Notes under the pieces: generated by a model
Told to the model about the DNA's origin: nothing
Databases searched by the model: none
What the model saw: the letters and a program-made list of their open reading frames with translations, nothing else
Made by a program: the position numbers and the translations under genes
Shown here: positions 36,401-49,100 of the stretch, piece after piece
Position numbering within the stretch: position 1 is the first letter of the stretch
Layout: the number at the start of each line of letters is the position of its first letter
Assembly: GCF_036370855.1 (NCBI RefSeq)
Contig: NC_088099.1
Location: 28,363,501-28,427,500 of the forward strand
Direction: 5' to 3'
DNA length: 64,000 nucleotides
From: Dromaius novaehollandiae
Taxonomy: Eukaryota; Chordata; Aves; Casuariiformes; Dromaiidae

Positions 36401-36949
36401 TTGGAGAGATAAAGAGGGAAGATTTGCTGAAGAAGGAATTGGGTTTTGGCTGGCAGACAGACTGGATAAAAGAAGGCTTCACAAATACCACTTCATGCTT
36501 TCAGAGGAGAGGGATCTCAAGGCTACAGCTGGCTTGGGACACTTTGCAAATGCAACAGATCACATTTTATTTTTCGCTTGTGGCCAAGCCAGATGCTGCA
36601 TTAAAAAATGACCACAGGCAAAAATCAGTGCTGGCCACAACCATGATATGGGGAGCAGAAACCATGCAGTTGCACATCTGCTCCCCTGACACACAGCCCA
36701 GCACAGTAACCAGCAGTGTTAGGGAAAAGGAGGGGAAGGGAGAAAGGGCTGTAGCCTTCATAGCCTCCCACGCTCTGACCCTTGGCGAAAATCTTTCTGT
36801 GCTGGTGAGTTAGTGCATCCCTGTGCAGCACACACTTAAGGCATATGATTAAATGGTTTCTTGAGTAGGCACAATCTTAGGCTTATGTTTATAGGCTTTT
36901 GTCCTGATGTCTTACCTGGGACTTGTGAAAGAGCAGGATATAAGATGGT
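21491..36949. other. Gene-poor intergenic stretch
   Basis: No exon with recognisable protein homology is seen in these 15 kb. Open frames are short or lack an ATG; the longest (minus, 31211-31789) begins at a GTG. Features of note are a small isolated CpG-rich patch at about 22738-22830, a possible terminal exon at about 29460-30260, and a G18 tract at 36291. I recognise no interspersed repeat with confidence here. Confidence 0.5.
36291..36308 (+). repeat. G18 homopolymer, then A and five G
   Basis: Eighteen consecutive G followed by AGGGGG. It is a candidate quadruplex and an error-prone stretch in assemblies. It has no obvious relation to neighbouring elements. Confidence 0.9.
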
Positions 36950-37752
36950 CACAGAATCACAGAATGGTTGAGGTGGAAGAGACCTCTGGAGATCATCTAG
37001 TCCAACCCCCCTCCTCAAGCAGGGTCACCTACAGCACGTTGCACAGGATCGCATCCAGACAGCTTTTGAATATCTCCAGAGGAAACTGCACAACCTCTCT
37101 GGGCAAGCTGTTCTAGTGCTCTGTCACCTTCACAGTAAAGAAGTTTTTCCTCATGTTCAGATGGAATTTCCCGTGTTTCAGTCTGTGCCCATTGCCTCTT
37201 GTCCTGTCGCTGGGCACTACTGAAAATAGTCTGGCCCCATCCTCTTTACACCCTCCCTTCAGTTACTTATACACATTGATAAGATTCCCCCCTCAGCCTT
37301 CTCTTCTCCAGGCTGAACAGTCCCAGCTCTCTCAGCCTTCCTTCATATGAGAGATGCTCCACTCCCTTAATCATCTCAGTAGCCCTCTGCTGGACTTGCT
37401 CCAGGAGCTCCATGTCTCTCTTGTACTGGGGAGCCCAGAACTGGACACAGTACTCCAGATGTGGCCTCACCAGGGCTGAGTGGAGAGGGAGGATCACCTC
37501 CCTCGACCTGCTCACAGCACTCTTCTTAATGCACCCCAGGATACCATTGGCCTTCTTGGCCACAAGGGCACGTTGCTGGCTCATGGTCAACTTGTCGTCC
37601 ACCAGGACTCCCAGGTCCTTCTCCACAGAGCTGCTTTCCAGCAGGACAGCCCCCAGCCTGTACTGGTGCATGGGGTTATTCCTCCCTAGGTGAAGGACTT
37701 GGCACTCCCCTTTATTGAGCTTCATGAGGTTCCTCTCTGCCCATCTCTCCAG
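36950..37752 (-). mobile_element. CR1 LINE, 5'-truncated copy (C-terminal reverse-transcriptase region and 3' end)
   Basis: On the minus strand this encodes the end of CR1 ORF2, from [19 protein letters not shown] through [20 protein letters not shown] to [14 protein letters not shown]. It then runs to a 3' end of two CACAGAAT units (36950-36965 on the + strand), the antisense of CR1's terminal ATTCTGTG repeats. Length is about 800 bp, against about 4.5 kb for a full element. The frame is intact for about 160 codons, then shifts near 37290, just after the KRRLRG codons. A TAA also interrupts the realigned frame at about 37272. It is the youngest-looking CR1 in the window. The open frame has no start codon of its own and is not a host gene. 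Confidence 0.95.
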
Positions 37753-39059
37753 AAAGAGTGGCGGGGATCCAGGCACCAGGCTTTCCAGCCCTGTGCTGAC
37801 GTACAGGAAAGTAGCCAGCCGGGGCTATACAGTCAGTCTGAGAGCTTCCCCAATGATGCCCCAGGGTTGGCAGTCAGAGCAGCAATACCCCTACTTGTTC
37901 TCCAAGCAGCAGCTTTTCTGTCCCTGGGAAGCACATCCCACTGTGCTCCCCCTGCTCCCCTGTCCCTAACACCACCTCACTTGCTCTACTAGTTGCTGAA
38001 GGCCAACCCACAGCAAGGGGAACCCCAAAGGCAACGAGTTTGAGTCAGAAACTTCCTGACCTCCACCAGCCCCCTGCTATAGCTTTTTTTGGTAAACTTT
38101 CATACATGCTAGCAGTCCCCAGGAGACATTAACTGCAGGATGGATTGAGGTCTTGCGACGTAAGTGCTCTGGGGGGTTATTTCTTTGTCTGGGTTTCTAT
38201 GCTGCTGCCACAGAGGGGTACTGATCCCTGCCTGAGAGCTCTGTGCGCAGCCACTGTGTCAATATTTAATAATGGTAATTAGCAACAGGCTGGATGGCTC
38301 AGGAATTCACAGCTCAGCATTTACCTCCTTGTTCATCTCACCCATCTTTTGGGGGCATAAGGGATGTGTCTACAGCAGAGAGAAGCAAGGGCTCATGTAA
38401 CTGCAGCTGTCCCACTTTTAATAAACATTTTATTTATACGCATTCACAACTGCATGCTCCTTCTGCTCTGGTGGCTCATGAGCACTGTAAACCTAAAAAC
38501 ATACGAACTAAATTCTAGGTCAAAAAGTTTTATTTTTGTATCTAGCTCATGAGCAGCTGTCCTTTACTACCAGTCTGTTCTAAGACCTTTAAACTCCATG
38601 GACTGGTGGCAGTGCAGAAAGTACTGTAGACTCTTTCCTCTGAAAATTGGGGTAAGCTGGGACCCGGCATGCATCACATGGGTTGATCCCCACACTATAG
38701 CAAAGCATGACATGCATCCAGTTATTTTGACCAGTCCTCTGCACCTCCTCCAAAGGCATCAGCTAGCAGGAGTGGGTCCTCCTCATTTTAAGGTGTGAAG
38801 CTCAGTCAGCAAACTGGAGCTGTCTGCTTCTGAAATCTTTAGGAATTTCTACTGAGGAGAGTTATAGATTAAGGTCTCCTTGGGGACATCATAAAACAGA
38901 TCCAAGACCTTCTGTTCTGAAGCAGTTTTACAACATGGCAGAAATACTCTTCCTCGTGATGTTCATGAGTTATGGTTCCAGGATATACTAACTCTTCATC
39001 TCTGAAAGTTCAAGTTAATTAATGTAATAAAATGAAAGCCAAATGCAAAGGGCTGCAGA
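37753..39059. other. Intergenic, nothing recognised
   Basis: No coding, RNA or repeat feature identified. Open frames are short and overlap on both strands. Confidence 0.5.
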
Positions 39060-39295
39060 GAGAACTCACATAGTGAATGACCAGGCAATAAAATGGCAGA
39101 TAAAACTTAATGTTGATAACTGTTTCTGGGACTCTCTTCCTGCAAAAGGGAAAACACACAGCAGGGATACTAGAAGTCTGTAAAGCCATGAATGATATGA
39201 AGGTGGTGAATGGGGAAAAAGTCTTTCATTTTCTCTTCCAGTATAAGAGGTAAGGGCCATCAAATGAAACTAGCAGGAGGCAGGTTCAGATAAGC
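39060..39295 (+). mobile_element. Old CR1 fragment with internal deletion
   Basis: Two blocks in CR1 order lie on the + strand. The first (AATGACCAGGCAATAAAATGGCAGAT...) resembles the region before the conserved NVDKC-like motif. The second (AAAGCCATGAATGATATGAAGGTGG... ATCAAATGAAACTAGCAGGAGGCAGGTT) resembles sequence several hundred bases further toward the 3' end. The intervening part is missing. Divergence is high and the frame is broken. The identification is by remembered family pattern. Confidence 0.65.
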
Positions 39296-39311
39296 AGGAG
39301 GCAGGTGAAAG

Positions 39312-39365
39312 AATAGTCAAGTGGTAGAACACCGTCCTTCACACAGGAGGTTGTGGGTGTCCAGA
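39312..39365 (+). mobile_element. Possible tRNA-derived SINE head
   Basis: TAGTCAAGTGGTAGAACACC resembles an internal promoter A box, and GTGGGTGTCCAGAG sits at the right distance for a degraded B box. The cloverleaf is incomplete, so this is not a functional tRNA gene. It directly follows the CR1 fragment. Confidence 0.35.
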
Positions 39366-42300
39366 GTTTAGCTCTGTTAGGCAAATTGATAGAAGAAAAA
39401 AACATCAAGCACACAGCTGCCACTTCTGGCTCAGGAAATCCCTGGACGTCAGAGTGCTGGAGGCTGGGGGAATACACTGAAGAAGTATCATCAAATGTAC
39501 GTCCTTGTACTTGTTCCCCATACCTGTTATTGGATACACTATCAAATGGAGAAAATCATAGTAGACAGATCTTGAGAAGGGGTAGCCAGTCTCATGTTAT
39601 TACCTTCTGTTTACATAACACATGTTGACCAAATGCCTCAGCTGTGAACTGGGCCAGTGAAATTCCCATTTGATGAGTGGACAAGGTAGCAAAGTAGTGC
39701 CTGTAGGAGCACATAGTTCTGAAGAGAATCTCTGAGCTGACACCTTCTCTCTCACTATAAGGTTATATTTGATTTGTTTAAGAAATCAGTCTTTCCCTTG
39801 GCTTAGAACTGTAGGAGGTAAACATTGTGCTTATGGAATACATTTACTGAGGGACCAAAAATGGTTGTACTGCCCCAGTTACAGTAGTGTCCACTCTCTG
39901 TTTAGTGACAGAGGAGAAATTGCATGCTACCATTAGAATAGGACCTGCATCAAGTCCTAAAGTGGAGAGACCTATAGTCAAAGGAAGCAAAAAAATTGCT
40001 ATTCATATAGCAAAATAGTGATGGGTTCACAACGTACATCCCCATCATATACTGAAGCCTCTATGGTCAGCACGTAATGCACAAAAGAAGAGAGTTAGTG
40101 GATCAGCGACCCCCTCCACACTCAAAATCCTGTCCCACATCAGTAGTAGGGCACTGATCATGCTACATCATGTATCTAGGACACATGAGTGTTTGATCTG
40201 ATATAAACATTCGAGTTGGACTCACTACTCAGCAGCCTCAGCCCTCCCCAGACACATGGATCAGTGGACAGAGAACAGACAACAGTGCTCCAAGATTCAT
40301 GGTAAACTGACCTGTCACACACTTTTACCACCTGCCTACCACTAGCTTGATAAAACCCATGCATGGAGCACTAAGCTCACATAGCTGACTCCCGCCCAGG
40401 CTCTCTCTGAAGAGAAGGCTACGGTTTTACTGATTACCTTAGCTCAGCCTCTCTCCTGTGTCACAGCCAAAGAGCTGACAGATGGGACCACAGCCTGGGA
40501 AAGGGTCTGTGGTGCCACAGCAGAGCGAAGGGGACAGCAAGGCAGGCACTGCCCATCAGTGCCCTGTGCTCAAAGGAACCAGCTACATGGATCTCTCCCT
40601 TGCATGTAGGTACTGAACCATCCTCTTTGTCAGGCCTGGCGAGATCCAGCTACTAACCTGCCACTGTCCTGCATACTCCTTCACACTGTGGAGAAGATAC
40701 TTGAGATACCTTTATCACCTTTCCCTGTCTAACGCCTGTGGGCATACGCTAGTGCATATGCATTAATTATAGTCATGTAAATACCTATGAATGTATTTAT
40801 ATATAGTTATACATAGTTATTTTTGGTCTGCTCTTTTCCAAGGAGATGAGGATTTTGAAGAAAGAGACTTTTTTCCCAGAGGAAGCAATTAGGTAGGCAG
40901 CCTATTTCAGTAAGGGTTGTATCCTGTTCTCTGAATGTGATGGCCTAGAGTTCAGTGAGAACAGCTGAGTGGCGCAGAGGGTGAGTGCTTGACTTAAGCA
41001 TTTTTTGACATATTCTCGTCTCTGCAGAACAATTATAAATAATTACCCGGCTGGTGATGCAGGAATCAGCTCATCATTTCAGATCAGCTTTCTGGGGAAG
41101 AAAAAGAATGAAACAACAAAACCCAAAACAAAACCCAAAGCTTTTCTAATTAGTGGTGTGAAGCTTCCAACTAAACCTACTTCAAAACAGGGCTTCCCAT
41201 TCATGTGAGGGAGCAATTTGCTGTAGATGACAGGATACGGCATTAAAGTTCCCAGGGGCTCGTCAGTGACAAGAAGGAGGAGGGGGGAAATCGCTCGAAA
41301 GCTGACGAGAGCTGATGGCAGAAGGTGAGTGGATAGGGGACTTCACTCTGAGTGTGACAGCTGCAAGGCTCCACATCTGCTCTGCTCCTGACAGCGATGC
41401 CTCCTGGAGCTTTTGTTTCTCCGCAGCCAAGATGACAGCCGTGCACCTCTTTTCACTGGGATACACCTTCCTTCCGGATGTGGATGCTCTGCAGGCGGGA
41501 TCTTGCATTGTTGGAGTCTGCCAAATAATGAAGGACAGAGAAAATGGCTGGCTTTCTTCTAATCCAGACTTTATCACTTTCAAGCAGTTCAGCTTTCAAT
41601 AAGACTGTGACCAGAGGGCAACTTGCCTGACTGGCCCACTCCTTGTTAGGCTGGGCTGCGTGAAAGGAAAAGGCAGGGAGTCGGGACAGGGGCCCTGTGT
41701 GGGCAGTGATTAGAAAAGAAAGCTGCCTTCCCAATGCAAATGCAAAGCGATATCAAAAGCAGATAATGATCAGAGCTTTCTGGGTTCTGCATTCTCATCC
41801 CAATCCCACCACCATTGTGTTCATCAAAATAATTCTTGCACTTTGCTTGTGCTCTGGCCCTGTTGTGGCCCCTCTGAATTTAACACAGCATCTCCTGATT
41901 TAGCACTGTGTTGGTGAGAGATGAAGGAGACTCCAATCTGCCCTGCATCATGCAGCAGAGCACAATGAAGAGACACGGGAGTCGGTGCTGACATGTCCCT
42001 CTGGCCACAGTGCAGCACTCTAGGGCAATATTCCCATCGCCAGCCTGTTCCACTTCTGAACTTTCCACCACCAAAGGTAGAAAATTATCCATGGAGGTAT
42101 TCCAGGTGCGTATCAGAATGAAACAAGATCCTGACTCAGTGTGGCAGTACAGCTTTTGTCACCTAGCAGATTTTCCAAGGCTGCAAATGCTTGAATAGTT
42201 GCTTTGTTTTTATGTGGAGGAAAGAGTGAAGGCTCCCTGTTCTGCTGGGACACAGGAGGTGGATTTGGAAACTGGCTCCTTACTCGGGCAATGAGAACTC

Positions 42301-42599
42301 CTACAAAGGGCCTGCAGGCTTTCTTGCTAATCCGTGTCACTTGAATCACTGTGGTTTTTCTCTGCTTTTCACACCATCCTTTAAAAACAATCTATTCTTG
42401 CCTGTTCCCACCTCTGCCTCTGATCTGGAGGGAGACTGTGCACAAGCCATTCTACTTCTCTGGCTCTTGGTCTTCCCATCCACACGTGATGCTGCAGAAA
42501 GACTTGGGGGGGGACCATTCCAAACTTAGCCTAGACGAACAATATCATGCTGTGATGAAAAAAGGTGGACATTCAGTTGCCATATATAAGCTGGCATAC
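39366..42599. other. Intergenic; one weak tRNA-like segment
   Basis: No gene recognised. At 40962-41030 the sequence GCTGAGTGGCGCAGAGGGTG followed by TATTCTCGTCTCTGCAG has the spacing and look of degraded tRNA A and B boxes, perhaps a second SINE head. The rest shows only short open frames. Confidence 0.4.
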
Positions 42600-43135
42600 A
42601 TAAGATGCTGTAAGTAATGCAGCACTGCTGGAATACTGTGTGCGTATGTAACACCATGCCAAAAAAAGAAGTTGAGAAATTTCAGTAAGCTCAGGAGAGA
42701 GCAATGATTGGGAGGGAGGAGGGGAGTCTAGAAAACACCACAAGTGAAAGAAGATTGAACAAATTGACATTGCTAGTTGGATGAGAAAGGAAAACAGAAG
42801 ACTGAGAAAAACCAGGACTGCAGCTTTCAAACATACTGCTGCAAATACTCAGAGAATGGTGTTTTCCATTGCAAACAGTACAAGAAGTCACGAACTTAAA
42901 TTGCAGTGAGGGAGACTTCTATCAGAAAGTAGGATAAGTTTTCAAACAATAGGCATTGAGAGACACTGGATGAGATTGCCTAGGGTAGTTATTGAATCTC
43001 TGTCACTGGAATTTTTCAAGAACAGACTAGGCAAACATCTGCCAAAAATGGTTTATATCTAATTGATCCTGCTTTGGAGCAGAAGGATGGACTAGACGGC
43101 CACTAGCGGCCTGAGGCAGTCCTATTTCCTGACGT
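42600..43135 (+). mobile_element. Old CR1 3' fragment
   Basis: On the + strand this has decayed pieces of the CR1 ORF2 C-terminus in order: a CTGGAATACTGTGTGC block, a block around AAGAAGTCACGAACTTAAAT, and AGACACTGGATGAGATTGCC (the degenerate W-x-RLP motif). These are followed by a 3' UTR ending TTGATCCTGCTTTGGAGCAG and GGATGGACTAGACGGCC. Many stops and indels are present. No terminal octamer repeats are visible. Confidence 0.8.
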
Positions 43136-46100
43136 GCTTTTACAAGTGCTAATGATCTAAACAATTTATAAGAGCTAGGTATTTGTTCTTAATAACAAAT
43201 TTGCATGCTTGGCGTGTTCTTAACCATGGTCTGGCTATGAAGTGAAACTTCTTTTTCAGTCAACTAGCAATGTCCCAAGCAAATCATTAAAAATGCCATT
43301 TATTGCACATTTTAACAACAGCTATTCATCAGATTCCCAGCCACCCAGCTTTAGGGTATGAAGCACACAAAATCCCTGACTCATGCATTTATGAAACTTG
43401 TGTTCCCATGTCCTCCTCAAGTTAGCAAAGTTCATGATTTATGACAATAAAAAGGCTTGTTTGGACTTGACCAGGGTAGAAAGTGCTCACATGAGCACAG
43501 AAGCTGTCAGGTCATGGGGGTCAGGAACTCCCAGCACAAGTCATGGACAAGTAGCCAGGGACATTTTGCTCTGTGGATTTTCATTTACTTTCCAGCACAG
43601 TGTGAGCTAGCCTGACTTGATCTACTGTACTCATAGGAAATGCACAGGTCCAGATGAGACAACATGCTCAAATCCACTGCTAACCCAATATCCATTGAAA
43701 AATGGAGAATAAAAAGTTATCTTCTTTCTGAGGACAGAGCATTTCACAAGCTCAGATGGCGTGCTCACCCATGGGTGACTGAGGAGCCTACATACAGCAT
43801 GGTTTTGCAGCTGCTATCAATCAGTTCTTGAAGAAAGCTGGAAAAAAAACCCCACATAAAAACAACTTTCTGTTAACCCTTGAAGTGGTAGGATTAAGAC
43901 CTCTACAGAGAAAAATCTGCTAGGAAAACCTTGTCACTAAATAGGTTGGGAATTGCCATCAAAAGGCTCTTGATTACCCTTCTTTCCCCATGCTCTCTTA
44001 TAACACATGTCCTTTATAGATCTTAATACTGTACAGTTCACATTTCTTTCCTTGTCTGTTCCAACTCCAGCACCATTTACAAGGTGGGGAGAGCAGGGTA
44101 GGGAGCTAGGAAGGAAGTTGTCCAGTTGTCCAGTTGACCTGTCCAGCAGGTCAAGTGGCAGAACCAGAAGGGTTGTGGGTAAAATTACCATTTTGTCTAC
44201 ACTGCTAAAACCCACCTCTAAACACAGTGCTGCCTACCTCTGACCATCTAGTTGCTTGTGAACAGCCCATGCTGGCAACATACCTCCGCATATCGGGTAC
44301 AGCAAAGCTTGCCACAGGCTCTGGATGGCTAACTCCCCTTATTTGCTGGTGAATCTGGATTGGAGGGTTGCCTTAAGGCAAGGAGGATATGGCCACAAGA
44401 ACCAGCATTTCAGTTCGCATTCCTTGACTTATCAGCCAGCACTTTATCTGCTGCCAGATACATTTATTCAAACCACCCTGCTGTTGAGAAACGTATGAGA
44501 GAAGGTCAAAAAGCAGAGTGGTTTGCTGAAGATTGCTACTTGCTGTGGAAGGGATCTGAGGATTTCAAGAGGGAACCTGTAGGCTCTGGTTATCTGTACC
44601 AGAAGGGCTATTCAGATCCAGGGAAGAGATGACCAGGCTCGCTGCAAAGCAGCCATCACGGACAACCCTACAGCAGGCTAAGGCAGAGGGCAGCCGGTCT
44701 ATGCTCCTCCTCTTCCCAGCCACAGACCCTGCTCCTAGAGTCCTATCGGAGAGCAGCAAGAGAAATAGCTAAGTGCGGGGTGCCGCAAAGCCAGCAACCT
44801 GCTTGCGGGGTCAGCCCACTCCCCCTGAGTGCACAGATCCCGCAGAAGTGCTAGGAAGAGAAACACATGCAATTGCAGTGAAAACTGTCTCAGATGCTTG
44901 CGCCACAGACTGAAGAAAACCACGTATTTCCAAATCCATATGGTGAGTAAGATGGTGCTCAGCTCTTCTGTAAGTCTCCTTTTGTCTGGAGTGCTCCGAT
45001 GGGCTGGAATAGGAATTCTGTGGCAACCCAATTTAAATATGAAAATGTACAGAATAAATATGAAAATTAATACACAATTCAGAGCCCTCAGTACTGATCT
45101 AGGGCCCACTTCTGACAAGCTTACACTAAGAACAATTTAACCTTGAAAATGACCCTATTGGACTAAGAAAGTGGCAAAATTGTCTCTCTGACAGCATTTC
45201 CTGCCAGTTTCAGTTCTTTTACAGCATTCCAACATATTCCATTTCTCATCTGCTATTCATCTGCTACTGCATTTTTCCTCAAAACAGTGCACAACAAACT
45301 TGTAGTTCCCAGGCTTTGGAAGTTTCTGGGACTTGGGTTTTGAGATGGAAAGATGAACTCATTAGCTAGGTATTTGTAGCAAAATGATCAGTGAATGAAA
45401 TAATTCGTGCTGACATGTAAGTGGCTACTTTTAGGTTGCAGAGCTCTCCTTTCACAAAGACAAGGAGAGCAGTCTGCCTTGGAAGTTACTGTTTCAAACT
45501 GCCTTGGACTCCGGAAGATAGCACGCTGGCAATTCACATTGGGTTTTCTTCACGCAATGATATCTAGTTTTAAAACAATGAAAGTAAGACTTCACAAAGT
45601 GCCCAGATCCCATTCACTTACACTGGCTCTTAAGCTCCTTAAATTGTCTCTTGCAGAAAGCTGTAGATTCTTACTTTCAGATTCTGCACCCCAGTTTTTC
45701 AACAAGCTATAGAGACTTTGGCAACTGTTAGCTGAGTGCAGAAAACTGCAATCCACTTTGTGAAGTAAAGGAGAGAGATGCACAGGTTAACTACCAGAAT
45801 AGATAAGGGTATTCCCATTTGAAACAGTTCAGTACCACACAAAAATAGCTAGGAAGATGGTTTGTTCTCCCTATGAAATTGAACAAGTTAAGGAAAAAAT
45901 AAAATACAACAGCTCTCTCAAAACTCCACATGCTCATGGGCACTGCGATCAGGCAGCTCTGGTAGCTCTACTGAACTGAAGGCCCTTTCGTGCCCCTTAA
46001 TGCGTAAGTGTGAATTGCACCCCAGTGAATTACTAACTTGTCCTTTACGAGTCAGCCGGATGAATAAGATTCTAATATCAGAGCTAATGCCCCTTTGAAG

Positions 46101-49100
46101 TGTTGCTTTGCTTTTGTGCTTTCCTGTCTCTACATTATCAGAATGTCTTTCACATAGCTTTATTATCACTGGTAATGAAGAACTAAGAGGCAAAATTTTC
46201 TATTTAAGTATCAAGTAGTTAAAAAATACTTCCCTGGATACTGGAAAATCAAACAGAAGACTCCAGGGCAAAAGGGCTAATTAAAAAAAAAACCAAAAAA
46301 ACAAAAGCCTGCTTTACTATGAAAACCCTTGAGAGGAGATAAAAGCTGAAGGGAGGTGCGTGCTTGAATAATAAGGCCTTAATGGGTTTGGTTCCGTGTC
46401 TAATATACAGCATTGATTTTGGCTGCTTGATGAAGTTAGTTATTGGATTAGAAAAATCTAATTTAAAGGGATATACTGAAAAATCACTCTGTTGGAGAAG
46501 TTTGTATTGATGTCATAAGTAACCACTAATTTATGAAAAAAAACAAAAGAGATTAGGATGGAAAAAATTCTTTGGGACATCAGTTTATTCACTTCATTCA
46601 GCTAGTAGAATCCGGTGTATGGTCTTACCTTCTCTCTTTGCTATGTCTACTCCTTGCATGCTTTGTTTGGTCTCCTAGTGGCTCTTGGGGGCACAGAAGA
46701 GAGAAGGAGAAATATAATTTAAAAAATAATAAGAAGACATGACTGTAAAACAACAGCAAAAGAGAGAAGCTGGCTACAGAGAAATCAGTGACAGAAGGCA
46801 TTTCCGTAAGATATTTTAAACACTTTATTTGAAAATGGGCTATTTCTGGTTTGAAAGTGCTAACTTACGGAGGTGGCAAAAGTGGCAAAAGTAGGAGATG
46901 GTAAATGGTAGAGACAGGGCTCGCTGTGGCAGTTTTTGCCACTGGAGCTAGCCAGACAAAAAGCTGCAGGTCTGCAGTAGTGAGATTAGCAGGAGGCAGT
47001 GGCAGAGATAGTTGTAAAAGCCCAGGCAGGGAGAAGAGAAAGAACAGGGGGAAAAGGAAAGTTGGGCACCAAAACGTCTTGCTTTGACTCCTGCTCTTTA
47101 AATGTAAACTCAAACCCTGTCCCTACAATTGTACCTTTCTAGGATCCCAACAGCAGCAGCAGTGAGGCTATCTGGAGGCTTTGGGATTTGCCTACATGGA
47201 ATGAGGAACAAGGCTGAAGTCCTAATATTCTTACCCAGTCTTAAGTTTAGGCTTGTGAAGCAATGTCCTCTCATTTATACTACATACTCATGCTGACCTC
47301 ATGGAACTTTTTCCAAATCTTCAGATTTTCAGGGGTGGAAGTAGTTAGGAATTAGATACGTCATTCCCAGAACAAATGTATTGTTTTATTTAGAAATGAC
47401 AGACCAGGCAGTGAGAATGGGCCAGTGACACACCTCAAGATATTAAGAGTAGTACTCAACTCATCTACCTTTAGACATTACAATACAAACGTCTATTTCT
47501 GCTGCTGTTTGAACTCCCTTTGTAGTCACTGGGAAGGACCTAAGTCATCTTACCCTAATGCAGACATCTGAAAGAGGACAGATGACTCATCTTTTCTAAG
47601 TACCTACTTCTCTCCACTGATTACAAAGGCCAGCTCAGATGAAGACTTATGTTGTCAGGTGAGATGAATCCCACCTTGACTGGCCAAACTACTGTAAGAT
47701 ATAAAATATGAAGTTAGACAAAGAACACCACATGCAGACTGCTCAGCACCTGTCTGAGGCGTGTTACCCTAATTGGTGACTTTATGAGAAACCTTGTGTC
47801 TGATTGTTTTCTCATGTCCATCAGCTGGAGAAGAAAGTCACCATTCATTCAGGATTGTATATTAGACCTGGGTATTTTCCCACTCCACAAGAAGTGACAG
47901 CCTGGATCAGATCAGCAGAAGTAACATGGTGAGTTAAACCCTGTGGCCCAGGTTATGCGGTTGTTCCGACTGGATGGTTGTAGCAGTCATTTCTAGGCTG
48001 AGTATCTGGGAGACATATGCAAAGTGATACAGCAAGATATGATACAGGAGCATGAATTCCAGCAAAGCAACAGGTATTTGGCATTACACAGAGCCAGGCA
48101 GTCACCAACCTTGTTCAATCCCTTGTTCTCAGTCATCTGGCCTCATCCTTCTCATACTGTTACAAAAGGTGGCAGTGGCCACTTGTTCATCCATAACTGG
48201 AAGAGAGCATCTAGAAACTCCTGGATTTGTTGATGACTATAGAATTGTTGCATGCTCAGGAGGCAATCTTTGCAGTATTACTCAGGAGCTCAGCCTAATT
48301 GTTAGTATCACAAAAGGGTTTTCCCCCAGGCCACCATTACAATCCCCTTCAGAGGACAGTCAAATAGTGGTTGGCAAGTTTATCTATCTTGGTAGCATTC
48401 CTTCAACCTAGTAGTAATTTCTGCATTTCAAAAGCAAACCTGTCATTTAGTTATCCACAAAGTTGTCTTTGGAATAAATGAGGGATCCAAGGCTCAACCA
48501 AAATGACTGCATATCTGGCTGTTTTAATTTCTGCTCTCTTCTCTGGATGTTAATTTTGGACTCTATAGAGTTGCCTAATCCCACTGAACAGTTCTATAAA
48601 TGCTGCCAGTACTGGATTCTGGGTGTGCACTGCAGAGGCACATAACAGACACAGTCATTCTGTCTTGAAACAGTTTCCCCCATGTTACGACCAGGCTAAT
48701 AAGATCTCACCAGCACTGGATCACACATTCGATGAGTATGGATGACTTCGGGATTCTTGAGCAGTACTTTTATGGCTAGCTTGTTTCTGACACAGAACAG
48801 CTGTCCAATATAAGTGCTTTAAGGATACCCAGAAATCATCCTGTAGAGCTAGCCAGTCAATATAAATAGCTGGAAGGAAAAAGCTTTGGACAGAGATGCC
48901 AGAGACAAATCTTTGACCACAGCTTTTGAGGGAGAGGGTACAGCCAACCTCGAAGCCAGGAGAGAGAAGGGGGGGCTTAAAGATAATCAGTTAGTCACAT
49001 TCCCAGACATCTAAAATTCATGTGCTTAGCTTGTAGCTGTGCATGTTCCTCACAGATTGGTGCATTTTCATGTGAGTGCACAAAGAGTTGGTGCAATGAT

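Noticed and set aside
37267..37776. 169-codon minus-strand open frame as a host gene
   Set aside because: It is the C-terminal reverse-transcriptase region of a truncated CR1 element, starts at GTG, and has a frameshift and stop after it.
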